Positions 1 through 12,100 of a DNA stretch of 64,000 nucleotides are shown in pieces; within the stretch, counting starts at the first letter, position 1; each line of letters opens with the position of its first letter. This DNA comes from Hsuehochloa calcarea (lineage: Eukaryota > Streptophyta > Magnoliopsida > Poales > Poaceae). The position numbers and the translations under genes were made by a program. The stretch spans positions 14,184,915 to 14,248,914 of the forward strand of contig CM070606.1 of assembly GCA_036346395.1 (NCBI GenBank), given 5' to 3'. The notes beneath the pieces are model-generated. The model worked only from the letters and a program-made list of their open reading frames with translations. It made no database searches and was not told the DNA's origin.

Positions 1-185
1 CCGGTATGGTGGTGCAAGAGTCGCTGGAGGTCTTGAAGGCGCCACAAAAGGGAACATTGCCACCGGGGAAGGCGGCCAAAAATACCCTGGTGGTGGAATT
101 CCTCCAGGAGTAGGGTAGTAGGGCTGAGGCTGCATCCAAGACTGAGTAGAAGTAGCTGCAAGCATCTGCACATACCCTCGAGAAG
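1..185 (-). pseudogene. gag: G1 gag C-terminal part, Pro-rich
   Basis: On the minus strand this stretch stays open and encodes a Pro/Tyr-rich segment (for example MQPQPYYPTPGGIPPPGYF). It continues the G1 gag frame after its zinc knuckle at 12534-12575, once E1 and one copy of its AAGCC duplication are removed. Such Pro-rich tails between the CCHC knuckle and the protease are usual in gypsy Gag. The reading continues beyond the left edge. Confidence 0.6.
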
Positions 186-190
186 AAGCC
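186..190. repeat. TSD of E1, left copy (AAGCC)
   Basis: AAGCC here and again at 12467-12471, exactly flanking the TG...CA termini of E1. A 5-bp duplication is the normal product of gypsy integrase. Confidence 0.95.
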
Positions 191-3100
191 TGTCGGGACC
201 CAAATATGCAAATCTGGACCCTCTGTGTATTCTGCACTAGTCCAGGATCACGCTAGTGCACACAGTGTCAACATTGATGAAATATCACATCCATACAACG
301 AATATAAGAATAAACGAGTACATTTAAATAACAAATAATCTGTTGGGACCTTACTACGAAGTTTTACATTTATTAAGCCATGCAAGGTCGATAATAAAGA
401 AATAAACTGCAATGAAACGAAATAAACTCCGTGGCTCCCATCAATTTACCACAGCAACCGATCGATCAAGACCCTAACGCTCAACCTTCAGAGAACTCCT
501 CTTCAAAAGCAAAGATTTACTCCTCCACTTCGCTGATTTGTTTAGCAAGAGTGAGTACACACCGCACTCGCAAGTCATACCACGTAATGCATTTATACAT
601 GATGGCTTATTCCAAAGGAATGGCTTCGTGGTTATTTTGCGTAAATGCAACATTTGCAATTGAATACAAATAATAGATTGAAAGCGTAATTCAAAACAAA
701 TAGACAATAATAAGTTAACAATTGATTTCACAAAGGACACACACCTAATCAAGTTCTTTCACACACCAACAAGTTATCTCACACACGGTGACCCTTCCCA
801 ATTGTTTTATGAAAAACTACCCCTCGTGTGAAATTCCCGAGCATGTCCATAACCGAGGACGCGGCTATTCGAATAGATTGATTTAACACTCTGCAGAGTT
901 TGTACACTTTACCCACACGATACAATCAGTGTAGCTAGCACTAACCATAACAAAACCTTTCAGAGACTTCATCTCAAACAATGACACTCCTGGCGTGCTT
1001 TACTGCCGTCCAATTTGTACACACAGCCCTTGGAACGACACACACCATTGGACAGGATGCAAATAACCGTCCCATGATGTGACCCAAACACATGCAGACA
1101 CACCTCCAAACCCATCACATAGCTTAAATACAACCTGAGTTGTCAATGTCAAGACTCCATAACTTACTAAGTCAGGCCCAGCCCATACTAGGCATGTGGT
1201 CGTACAGTAAGGCTCAGTTCAATGGCGCACAAAGTTAAGTCCTTAATTGACTAAGGCAAGACTTCCAGTTTTAACCCAAATCACAAAGTTTATAGCACAC
1301 AGCTCCACCGTTCACACAGATCCACCACTTGCCTCGGCCTAAATCTTTTCCCACCTCGTTGATTAAGTGCAACACATGCCATCAACGAGTAATAAAGACA
1401 CAAAGACACACAGTTTCATCACACGCTTCATAATCACTTAGTCAAGTTTATAATTGCAACTCGGATGAAATGATGACTCGTGGCATGGCTAAGGATCTAA
1501 TCGTATCTAACCAACCCACGTTGGTGCTACGATAATACCAACTAATAATGAACCAACCTAGGGTGACAAAAGATCATGGCATACAATAGACAAGGTGGAT
1601 ATAACAAATTGGATTAATAACTATCCCAAAAGCATTTAAATAAATACTTGAAATAGAATGCAATACATTGAAACAAAGTATTTTGAAAACTGGGTTCAAT
1701 ATGATCAAAGGTATAACTTGCCTTGGAATAGATCTAGATATTGGTCTTGGTCTTGAGGTGCACCTTCTTACGCAAAATTCCCAAGTATCGACGCCTACTC
1801 ATAAACGAGACAAAAGAAACAAAACAAATAAATAACAGAGGCAAAACAAACTCCAAAAATTAAATAAAATTCATAAATAAATAGATCTGAATTTTATATA
1901 AATTTACAAATTTGAATGGGCTCAATTGGACTTCGGATGCAAAAGATATGGGCTTTGGAAGATTGGAAAAATCAATAAAACCCTAAATTGGATTTTCTCG
2001 AATTTCCCGAATTATTTTATAAAGGAAAATCGAATTATTGCGCAATGCTTGCGTCAGCAGAGAATTTTCGGAAAAAGAAATATATTTAAAATGAAAACTG
2101 ACAGGTGGGACCCATCGTCGCCTTCTCTACCACGGTGGATCGGGTCCACCGAGCCGAGGCAAAGCCGGGCGCGATGAGTCGACCACGCAGCACGCTGTGT
2201 TGGCGCTGACCGCGCCACGCGCTTACACGAGGCGACGAGAGGCGCGAGAGGTCGACGCGCGCCGACGAGTCATGGCCGACGACGCGCATGGAACTAAGGG
2301 TATCACCGGCGATCGGCGGCGAGTCGTCGGCGACCAAGGGTACGAGCAATCCTTGCGCTATTGCGCACCTAGTGCCGACCTTACCAAAGGTGAAAGTGAC
2401 GGCGCGACCGGCGGTGGAGAAGAAGCGGAGGCGAGGTCACGGCTTTTGTCGGACGGCGGCGGCAGTGGGACTCAGCGACGAAAGCGCTACCGAGGTGGCT
2501 GAGCGACACCGAGCCCAAGGAGGCAATCGATGATGGCGAGCAGCGGCGACGGCGCAAGGCAAACGGCGAAAAACCGAGGCGCGGAAGTTCGGATTTTGGG
2601 CTAATGTGGGGCTCGAGCGAGAGATCGACGGGCAAGGCTAATTTGCTATGGGATGCGGAGGACGAGGGGAACCCTAGGGTGTACTTATAGGGCTCGGGAG
2701 CGATCGAGATGGAAACCCCAATTGAGTCCGTCTCGGCCACGCCGGATCTTCCGGTTTTAGGAGATAGAGCGAGATTTGAAGGTTAATTCGATTGGGGATG
2801 GATACGGAATAGTCGGACTCTGATTGGTGGGGTTGCGCGAGAAATCAGCGCCGCTATGCTGCTTTTCTGACGAGCTCCTTGGAGTAAAATGGCGGACAAA
2901 GCGAGAAAGCGGGGAAGAAGATCGTGTTTGAGACGACGACTTCAGCGGGCCCACGACGAGAGAGAGAAGAGGCGCTTGGCGCGGCGGCAACCGGACGATC
3001 GGGATCCAAGGGTTGGGAGCGAAGCGAGGGCGGGCGAGGGCGCGCGGCGCGATCGCGCGAAGGAACACGCGCGGAGATCCAGCCGGTCAAGGCGGGTTGA

Positions 3101-3503
3101 GCGCGGCGTCCGACGGAGATGAGGGCACGCGTCGAGCATCCAACTGACGAGCGCGGCCGGGCGATATGGGTTGGCGGTGGAATAGTTCGGGCTTCGCCCA
3201 AGATTTATTCAAGGATTTAAAATAGGTTTTTCTTTTAAATAAATCCAAGAAAATGCAAATAGCAATTAGAAAATAGCAAATGCTTTGGAAAATTTCCAGA
3301 AAATTCTACAAAATATATCCAAGCATGTAGAATCTAAATAAAATAATTTTGACAATTGTTGATGTTGGGATTAAGCACATTAAATCAATTTGTCCTTAAA
3401 GTCCATATTAAGCTTTTTAAATTAATATTCAAATAATCCAAATAATGAATTTTCTTGCTACCAATATTTAAAAGATTTTCAAGCTCAAAATAGGGATGTT
3501 ACA
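191..3503 (-). repeat. E1 3' LTR
   Basis: 3,313 bp, TG...CA bounded, nearly collinear with 9157-12466. Organisation on the minus strand: TGTAACATCCC start, AT-rich part, GC-rich promoter part (about 3200-2100) with a TATA box at 2681-2690, then an AT-rich half with the conserved GGCTATTCGAATAG block near 862-877. Short open frames in the GC-rich part have no recognisable domain. Confidence 0.95.
2681..2690 (-). promoter_or_regulatory. TATA box of E1 3' LTR
   Basis: Minus-strand CTATAAGTAC downstream of the GC-rich segment. The same sequence is in the sister LTR at 11633-11642. The position within the LTR fits a pol II core promoter; transcription is inferred. Confidence 0.5.
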
Positions 3504-3520
3504 AACCTCCCCCCCTTAAA
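3504..3520 (-). promoter_or_regulatory. E1 polypurine tract
   Basis: Minus-strand TTTAAGGGGGGGAGGTT abuts the 3' LTR start. This is the plus-strand primer site for reverse transcription and fixes the element's orientation. Confidence 0.9.
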
Positions 3521-3526
3521 CGAATC

Positions 3527-5026
3527 TCGTCCCCGAGAAAAGGCTAGGGAACTCGGATTTCAACTCTTCTTCACGCTCCCACGCTGTTTCTCCTTCCGAG
3601 TGGTTACTCCATCGACTTTGCGTAAACGAGCGCCTTGCTTACAGTGCGGCGCTCATGACATCCAAAATATCGACAGTCGCTCTTTGTATGTGAGATCTTC
3701 CTTCGCTCAATTGACTCCAACGGGTCCGCTTCTTCCGCACACGAAGACACTTCTTGGTGAGAGACATGAAAGACATCATGCACTCGCTAACGATCGTGGT
3801 AGCTCCAAGCTGTACGCAACTTCTCCACGGCGTTCCAAAACCTTGAATGGACCCACATACCTTGGAGCAAGCTTCCCTTTGGTGTGGAATCTCTTAACAC
3901 CTCGAGCGGAGTAACTCAAGATAGACAAAATCCTCTCGTTCAAAGTCGAGGTCACGACGACGATTATCGGCATAACTCTTTTGCCTAGGCGGGCTATCTT
4001 TAACCTCTCTCGATCATAGCAACTTGTTCTTCGACTTCTGAATAATATCTCGCCCGAACACTACACGCTCAAATTGCCTCGACCAATTCAACGGAGTTCG
4101 CGAGCACGACGTGCATGAGCTTCAAATGGTGACATTTGCAAACGGCTTGATAATCGTTGTTGTACGAGAATTTCGCATACGGCAAACTTTTATCCCAACG
4201 GTAGCATTAGCTAAGGCATGTGCTCTCAACATATCTTCTAATATCGATTGACTCTTTCACCATCCATCCGTCTGGGATGATAAGCGATCGAAATTTAGAT
4301 GAGTCCCTGTGGCTTCATGTAGACTCGCCAAAAACGAGAGGTGAATTGAGATCCTCGATCCGACACTATCTTCTTAGGCACACCGTGCGCATCGACGATT
4401 TTTGACATATACACCCGCCAAGCGGTCTCCGAGTAAGTGGTTTTGATGGCAAGAAATGGGCAACCTTAGTCAAACGATCCACTATTACCCAAATCGAATC
4501 ATAACTGATTGAGTCTTGGGTAATCCGTAATAAAATCCATACCGATCTCTTCCCATTTCCATTCTCGTATCTTCACGGTTGTAGCAATCCCGCGGTCTCG
4601 ATGTTCGCCTTTACTTTTCGACACACGCCGCATAAGGCAACGAACTCGCGACGCCTCGCTTTAAGTTTGGCCACCAAAACTTATTCTTAACATCCCGATA
4701 CATCTTAGTGCTTCCAGGTGAATTGAATACTTTGAGTCATGGGCTTCCTTCGTAATCACCGTCTTAATCCATCCATATCGGTACACGATACGCCCATTGA
4801 TCCACAAGATATCCCGATCATCTATGGTGAAGTCTTTAAATTTTCCTTCCGACATCTTCTTCTTGAGATCAAGAAACTCGTAATCCTTAGGTTGAGCTTC
4901 ACTAACTGCTTCTCCGAGTAGACTGTACTTCCAAATTGGCCACAAATCCTTAGGAACAACTTCTAGTCGTAGCTTCCGAATTCCTCCCAAGTTCGAACAC
5001 AACTCGTTTGCTTCCGAGCATTGCAA
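3527..5026 (-). pseudogene. pol: E1 integrase with chromodomain, frame-broken
   Basis: Minus-strand fragments in order. 5026-4661 holds the integrase N-terminal zinc-binding region: GRIVYRYGW, then EAHDSKYSIH with two spaced His. Next come a C-x2-C around 4620-4650, the DFIT core Asp near 4520, and the ISDRG-like region towards 4150. 3973-3776 is the GPY/F module (KGKLAPRYVGPFKVLERR). The last part, about 3680-3530, reads as a chromodomain with SNHSEGETAWEREEELKS followed by FPSLF. The protein would join cDNA to the chromosome, and the chromodomain is thought to direct insertion to marked chromatin. The frame is broken in several places, so no full protein can be read. Confidence 0.8.
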
Positions 5027-5044
5027 GAGCTCTTACGACTCAAA

Positions 5045-5475
5045 GGCATCTGCAACTACATTGGCCTTACCAGATGGTAATGGATTCCAAGATTATAATC
5101 CTTTATTAATTCCAACCATCTTCTCATCTCATGTTCAAATCGATCGAGTGAATATGTACTTCGTGCTCTTATGATCTCAGATAGACTTCACAAATGATTA
5201 CTGGATGAGATAATGACGCCTAAATCTTCAAGGCATGCACTACGGCAACTAGTTCCAAATCATGGGTAGGATAGTTCTCTTCATGAGGTCTTAATTGCCT
5301 TGACGCATAAGCGACAGCTCTTCCTTCTTGCATAAGGACACATCCTAATCCTTGACGCGAAGCATCACAGTAGATATCAAAATTCTTACTAATATCCGCA
5401 AAACTAGCATCGGGTCAAGTCAAACGCTTCTTTAATTCTTGAAAACTTTCTTCACAAGTCAGTCCAAATAAACTT
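5045..5475 (-). pseudogene. pol: E1 RNase H domain, frame-broken
   Basis: Between RT and integrase the minus strand encodes RNase H pieces: FDIYCDASRQGLGCVLMQEG (first Asp), AVAYASRQLRPHEENYPTHD, and LELVAVVHALKI. The catalytic stretch that usually reads SDHKSLKY, near 5150-5200, is garbled, and stop codons interrupt the frame. The end (RRWLELIKDYNL and the ADALSR region) runs into the integrase. The role would be removal of the RNA strand during cDNA synthesis. Confidence 0.75.
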
Positions 5476-5486
5476 CTTCTCTTTCT

Positions 5487-6423
5487 TCAACAATTGCGTA
5501 AGGGCTTGGCAATCGTTGAGAATCCTTCAATGAAACGACGATAGTATCCTGCCATTACCAAGAAACTACGAATTTGAGTAACCGTTTTGGGCTGCTCCCA
5601 ATTCATTACAGCTTTAACCTTTCCGGGGTCAACTGCTACTCCTTCGGCTGTCATCACATGACCGAGAAAATCAACTTTCTTCTTCCAAAAGTCACACTTG
5701 CTGAACTTGGCATACAACTGATGTCCTCTGGAGCTTTCTAGGATTAATCTCAAATGTCCTGTATGTTCTTCTTCTGACTTTGAGTATACCAAAATATCAT
5801 CAATGAATACTACCACGAACTTATCCAAATATTCCATGAATACTTTGTTCATCATGTTCATGAAGTAGGCAGGGGCATTAGTCAATCCAAAAGACATGAC
5901 TAAAAACTCATAATGTCCATACCGGGTTGAGAAAGCGGTCTTTGGTACATCCTTAGGACAAATTTTCAACTGATGATAACCTGATCGCAGATCGATCTTA
6001 GAGAATACTCCGGCTCCTTTCATCTGGTCGAACAAATCATCTATTCTGGGCAATGGGTACTTATTCTTGATGGTGACTTCGTTGAGAGAACGATAGTCGA
6101 TACACATTCTCATACTTCCATCTTTCTTCTTGACGAACAAAACAGGTGCTCCCCATGGCGATTTAACTAGGTCTTACAAAACCTTTTTCCAGTAGTTCTT
6201 CTATCTGCTTCTTCATTTCCACAAGTTCATCGACTGGCATCCGATAGGGTCTCTTGGAAATTGGTGCTGTTCCTGGCACTAGATCGATGACAAATTCAAT
6301 GTCACGGTCCGGTGGCATTCCTGGTAATTCTTCTGGAAATACGTCCGGGTAATCTCTGACTACAGGTACGTCTTCCAAAGAAACCGTCTTCGCATCGTTG
6401 ACTACCAAATGTCCATCACGCAT
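5487..6423 (-). CDS. pol: E1 reverse transcriptase domain
   Basis: Two adjoining minus-strand open segments (6423-6163 and 6140-5487) cover a gypsy RT almost completely. The first has VPVVRDYPDVFPEELPGMPP and PYRMPVDELVEMKKQIEELL, the usual linker and palm start. The second has FVKKKDGSMRMCIDYRSLN, KIDLRSGYHQLKI, SFGLTNAPAYFMNMMN, the catalytic FIDDILVYSK, the thumb FLGHVMTAEGV and AGYYRRFIEGFS. Residues before FVKKK (the usual SPWGAP) are disturbed near 6150-6160. This is the best preserved gene part of E1 and shows its closeness to plant chromoviruses. Confidence 0.9.
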
Positions 6424-6489
6424 CGAGGTGGCTAGAAATTCTACTTTCTTTCCGTGATATCCTCAATTGTCACGGCTCTTCGCCACAAT

Positions 6490-6967
6490 CTAGCATCGCT
6501 TATGTTTGGATAACCAATCCATACCAAGGATGACATCTATGGTCCGAGTGTCTAGAACTATTAGGTTGGCTAGAAACTCAACTCCGACTATGAGTAGCCT
6601 AGCTCCTAAACATCCAACTTTAGAACTTAGCTCGCTCCAGCGATCGACTAACAGAGTATGCTTAAGATGCATAACTTCCAATTTGTTCTTAGTTGCAAAA
6701 TTCCGAAACAAACGAATGCGAAGCTCCGTAATCAAGCAGTAATCGATGCAGTAATGAATTTACTAGGAACTTACCCAAGATAACGTCGGGTGCTTCTTGG
6801 GCTCCTTCTAGAGTGACGTGGTTGACACGACCTCGACCATCGATGGCGGTGCTCCTCCGGATTGACCGTAGCTTGAGAAGTTCCTTGATGGTTGCCTTGT
6901 ACCGTGTCTTGGCCGTGTATTCCCAAGGTTGAAGCGCATCGGAGTGATAGTCCCATTCTGCGGACAT
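6490..6967 (-). pseudogene. pol: E1 aspartic protease, active-site Ser read as Tyr
   Basis: Minus-strand segments 6967-6689 and 6735-6490 encode a retropepsin-like domain: GRVNHVTLEGAQEAPDVILG, then LLLDYGASHSFVSEF where the family has D-S-G, then the downstream part ending VILGMDWLSKH. The protease would cut Gag-Pol. The Ser-to-Tyr reading comes from GATTACGGA where GATTCTGGA is expected, the same CTG-to-ACG difference seen between E1's own LTRs, so it may be a sequence error. A frame change lies near 6700. Confidence 0.8.
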
Positions 6968-7830
6968 CGGTTGGCGAAATGCCCGGCCGACGGCTGTAAA
7001 GCAAACTCGTTGTATTCGTGGGTTGCTTATTGGATTGGGGTTGATCGCGGGGTTGCGAAAGTTACGAGCAACCGGACGAGTCTTGAAGTTGGTGCGGTGG
7101 TCCGCGAACTCGTGGTGGAAAACGGCTAAGCCGCGGTGGAATCATTCTTGCCCTCGGTGGGGTTGGTGACTTCCTGCCGAGCCATTCTGCGCTACGATGA
7201 TCTTCCAATTCCTTGCGCTTATCCTCTAGAATCAAAGCCTTGTTGATCAACTCTTGAAAATCGTGAAAGGTGTGGGCGATCAAGTTGACTTGAAGTCCAG
7301 TTGTTCAATCCTTCGTAAAACGACTGACGAGCCTTGTCGATGGCGACATCTTCCGCAAGATACCGAGCAAGTTGAGAGAATTTGTTGAGGTAATCGATCA
7401 CCGACATTCCTCCTGCTTGAGAGCACGAATTCATCCTTCTTTAGATCCATGATTCCTTCTCGTACATGATCTTAAAAGCGATTGTGAACTCTTCCCAAGT
7501 AATATCTTGTATGTTCCATGCGCAGCAGAAGTTTTCCCACCATTCGGCAAAGAATGCCTTCCATCCGTGAGAGGCGCATGTAACTTTTTCATGATCGGCG
7601 CATTGAGTGATCGCAGTTTTCTCTCAATAACACGGCCAATCATCGCCTTCTCCGTGAGACATGTCCGTAAAAGGTTGGTGAACGGGTCCTCATAAACTCC
7701 GCCAACTTGATGATCCATTGTGACCATGAGCAAGCGGGGCTCCATTGTGATCTTGATTGTTGTTGTTCGATTATTCATAGCTCGCATCCGATTCATCATG
7801 GTGTACATCACCGGTCTGAGCCGTCATGAA
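6950..7830 (-). pseudogene. gag: E1 gag, frame-broken
   Basis: Gag pieces in alternating minus-strand frames. 7720-7440 reads WKAFFAEWWENFCCAWN then DITWEEFTIAFK, the usual capsid-like core. 7434-7300 reads MSVIDYLNKFSQLARY then AEDVAIDKARQSFYEGLN. 7283-7062 reads FHDFQELINKALILEDKRK then a Pro/Arg-rich stretch. A damaged CCHC knuckle near 6960-7010 reads AGHFANRCPQN. Gag packages the RNA into virus-like particles in the cytoplasm. The first residues and several joins are lost in frame changes. Confidence 0.75.
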
Positions 7831-8049
7831 TGCTCCAAAATTTCGCAGATCGATCAAGGTGCTTGTGGTGGAATTGCTTCTCGGGATTTGCTCCGTCCTT
7901 CCGACATCGAGTATCGTAACCACTTGCGCAGACTTGACGAGTCCGAACCATCCGTGAATCTCCAAGGGTTAGATAAGGTAGCAAGCACGAGATAAGTTGT
8001 AGAACTAAGCGGGGTAGGTAAAACCCAACAACATATTTTAAGAAAGCTC

Positions 8050-9140
8050 AACTGAAACTCTTATATTGATTAAGATAATAGTATGGCTTGCAACAAATGC
8101 CTAAGGGCCTTTGCAGCTCATACTTGCACACAAAAATAAGGACGAACTTAAGCACACCAAACTACCGCCTAAAGGGCGACTCAAGACACAAAACTGGCTA
8201 AGCCTGAAACAACGCGAACAGACTACTCAATCAAATAGCCTCCGCAGCCTTGACGGTGCTCCCTTTCTTGTAGACTCGAAGTGAGCCGCATCCTCGCAAC
8301 CGATCTTGATGTCCCGGATGGTGCAATAGGAGCAGTGTCCCTCGTGCAAAGTCTTCTTGGTGCTTCGCTCTGACCTCTGCTGGCTCTTCCGTTCAAATGG
8401 CCCATCGCCTTCTTCAGGTCTTCCTCTTGAAGATCTTCTTCGTGGCGCCCATAAAGAGTTTCTTCTAATATGGCGATCCTTTCTTGACTTTCGAAGAGTC
8501 TCATAGGTACACTCCACTCAGAGCGGCTAACTCCAATGATTCCTCCCGAGCAAATGCGAATCGGGCGAGATGCACGACGGTGGCGTTGTCTTCTCCTCGT
8601 GAGACGGAAAACGTGCGGCAAGATCCACGTCGATGTGCGGGATGATAACGGAAAAGCGTGTCACGAAGCTCGAGAGTAGATGTTGCAGATCCTCGTGATG
8701 GCAAGGCGTGAAGACTCTGGATTGCTTCAATCCAAATACTCCTTCTAGCCGAGATGTGCGGTGGTTTGCTTGCCTTGGTGTGTCGCTCGTAGATGGTCAA
8801 ATGGCGATCACTCCACGATCTCGCCGCTCACGATCCAAGCATTGCCACGGTACAATGGACGATCGAACCTCCAAGTACTTGTAGCAACTTCCAAAGCTCG
8901 GCGGCAAGTCCTCCTTGCGCCTCCATAACTCAAGACGAGGCATCTGTCAAGATGGACAAGGATATGAAAACAACTTTAAAACAATGGGAGAGAAAGAATT
9001 TCAAGAATAGTTGAGTCAAGAGAGACATGAGATGAGTTAAGGAGTTCAATTAATCTTGCAAGTTAATATTTGCTTTAGAAAATAGTTTTGGACTCACTAA
9101 GAACGGCCAATCTAACTAGGGTCAAGACTCATACCAATAT
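8050..9140 (-). other. E1 leader between PBS and gag, with a possible coiled-coil ORF
   Basis: About 1.1 kb between the PBS and the first recognisable Gag residues. Two overlapping minus-strand open segments (8800-8501 and 8621-8223) lie here. One contains ESQERIAILEETLYGRHEED, a heptad-like charged stretch suggesting a short coiled coil, followed by Arg-rich sequence. I do not recognise a domain. Long leaders with such frames occur in plant gypsy elements; a function is not established. Confidence 0.4.
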
Positions 9141-9152
9141 GGCTCGATACCA
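9141..9152 (-). promoter_or_regulatory. E1 primer binding site (initiator Met tRNA type)
   Basis: Minus-strand TGGTATCGAGCC lies 4 bp inside the 5' LTR. It matches the plant iMet-tRNA PBS TGGTATCAGAGCC except for loss of bases at its CAG. It marks 9157 as the inner edge of the 5' LTR. Confidence 0.8.
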
Positions 9153-9156
9153 CCTC

Positions 9157-12100
9157 TGTCGGGACCCAAATATGCAAATCTGGACCCTCAGGTATTACGA
9201 CTAGTCCAGATCACGCTAGTGCACACAAGGTCAACATTGATGAAATATCACATCCATACAACGAATATAAGAATAAACGAGTACATTTAAATAACAAATA
9301 ATCTGTTGGGACCTTACGGTCGAAGTTTACATTTATTAAGCCATGCAAGGTCGACAATAAAGAAATAAACCGCAATGAAACGAAATAAACTCGGTGGCTC
9401 CATCAATTTACCACAGCAACCGATCGATCAAGACCCTAACGCTCAACCTTCAGAGAACTCCTCTTCAAAAGCGGTGACGACTCCTCCACTTTGATTTGTT
9501 TAGCAAGAGTGAGTACACACCGTACTCGCAAGTCATACCACGTAATGCATTTATACATGATGGCTTATTCCAAAGGAATGGCTTCGTGGTTATTTTGCGA
9601 GAAATGCAACATTTGCAATTGAATACAAATAATAGATTGAAAGCGTAATTCAAAACAAATAGACAATAATAAGTTAACAATTGATTTCACAAAGGACACA
9701 CAGCCTAATCAAGTTCTTTCCTGCAAGTGAACAAGTTATCTCACACGGTGACCCTTCCCAATTGTTTTATGAAAAACTACCCCTCGTGTGAAATTCCCGA
9801 GCATGTCCATAACCGAGGACGCGGCTATTCGAATAGATTGATTTAACACTCTGCAGAGTTTGTACACTTTACCCACACGATACAATCGGTGTAGCTAGCA
9901 CTAACCATAACAAAACCTTTGAGACTTCATCTCAAACAATGACACTCTGGCGTGCTTTATCGCCAGCCCAATTTGTACACACACCCTTGGAACGACACAC
10001 ACCATTGGACAGGATGCGTGAACCGTCCCGCGATGTGACCCAAACATATACACACCTCCACCCATCACATAGCTTAAATACAACCTGAGTTGTCAATGTC
10101 AAGACTCCATAACTTACTAAGTCAGCCCACCCATACTAGGCATGTGGTCGCAAATGAAGGCTCATTCAATGGCGCACAAAGTTAAGTCCTTAATTGACTA
10201 AGGCAAGACTTCCAGCTTTAACCCAAATCACAAAGTTTATAGCACACGGCTCCACCATTCACACAGATCCACCACTTGCCTCAGTCTAAATCTTTTCCCA
10301 CCTCGTTGATTAAGTGCAACACATGCCATCAACGAGTAAAGACACAAAGACACACAGTTTCATCACACGTTTCATAATCACTTAGTCAAGTTTATAATTG
10401 CAACTCGGATGAAATGATGACTCGTGGCATGGCTAAGCGCCTAATCGTATCTAACCAACCCACGTTGGTGCTACGATAATACCAACTAATAATGAACCAA
10501 CCTAGGGTGACAAAAGATCATGGCATACAATAGACAAGGTGGATATAACAAATTGGATTAATAACTATCCCAAAAGCATTTAAATAAATACTTGAAATAG
10601 AATGCAATACATTGAAACAAAGTATTTTGAAAACTGGGTTCAATATGATCAAAGGTATAACTTGCCTTGGAATAGATCTAGATATTGGTCTTGGTCTTGA
10701 GGTGCACCTTCTTCTGCAAAATTCCCCGAAGTATCGACGTCTACTCGCAAACGAGACAAAAGAAACAAAACAAATAAATAACAGAGGCAAAACAAACTCC
10801 AAAAATTAAATAAAATTCATAAATAAATAGATCTGAATTTTATATAAATTTACAAATTTGAAAGGGCTCAATTGGACTTCGGATGCAAAAGATATGGGCT
10901 TTGGAAGATTGGAAAAATCAATAAAACCCTAAATTGGATTTTCTCGAATTTCCCGAATTATTTTATAAAGGAAAATCGAATTATTGCGCAATGCTTGCGT
11001 CAGCAGAGAATTTTCGGAAAAAGAAATATATTTAAAATGAAAATCGACAGTGGGACCCATCGTCGACCTCTCGCTCACGCGGTGGGTCCACCGAGCCGAG
11101 GCAAAGTGGCGCTGTGAGTCGACCACGCAGATCGCCTGTGGCGCCGATCCGCGCCACGCGTTGCACACGAGGCGACAGAGAGGCGCGAGAGGCTGACGCG
11201 GCGCTGACGAGTCATGGCCGACGGCGGCGCGCGGGAACCAAGGGTATCACCGGCGATCGGCGGCGAGTCGCCGGCGACCAAGGGTACCAGAGCAATCCTT
11301 GCGCTATTGCGCACCTAGTGCTGACCTTACCAGCAGCTGAAAGTGACGGCGGCGACCGGCGGTGGAGAAGAAGCGGAGGCGAGGTCACGGCTTTTGTCGG
11401 ACGGCGGCGGCGGTGGGACTCAATGACGAGAAAGCGCTACCGAGGTGGCTCCGAGCGACACCGAGCCCAAGGAGGCAGTCGATGACGGCAGAACGGCGAC
11501 GGCGGCGGTGCAAACGGCGAAAAACCAGAGGCGGCGGAAGTTCGGATTTTGGGCTAATGTGGGGGCTCTGGAGCGAGAGATCAGACGGGGCGGCTGCTAT
11601 GGGATGCGGAGGACGAGGGGGAACCCTAGGGTGTACTTATAGGGCTCGGGAGCGACTGAGATGGAAACCCCAATTGAGTCCGTCTCGGTCACGCTCGGAT
11701 CTTCCGGTTTTAGGAGATAGAGCGAGATTTGAAGGTTAATTCGATTGGGGATGGATACGGAATAGCTGGGCTCTGATTGGTGGGGTTGCGCGAGAAATGG
11801 CTACTGATAGAGCTTTTTGACGAGCTCCTTGAGGCGAAAATGGCGACAAAGCGAGAAAGCGGGGGAAGAAGATCGTGTTTGAGACGACGACCTCGGGCCC
11901 CACGATGAGAGAGAGAAAGCGGCCTTGGCCTTGGCGAAGCGGCAACCGACGATCGGGATCCAAGGGTTGGGAGCGAGCGAGGCGGGCGAGGGCGCGAGCG
12001 CGGCGATCGCGCCAAGGGGAACACGCGCGGAGATCCAAGGTCAAGGCGGGGTTGAGCGCGTCGTCCGTCGGAGATGAGGGCACGCGTCGAGCATCCAACT

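Noticed and set aside
2197..3201. Several short frames on both strands in the E1 3' LTR
   Set aside because: They arise from GC-rich LTR sequence and are not kept in the sister LTR.
9141..9152. A tRNA gene fragment
   Set aside because: Only the short primer-site match is present, next to an LTR; no tRNA arms or promoter boxes.
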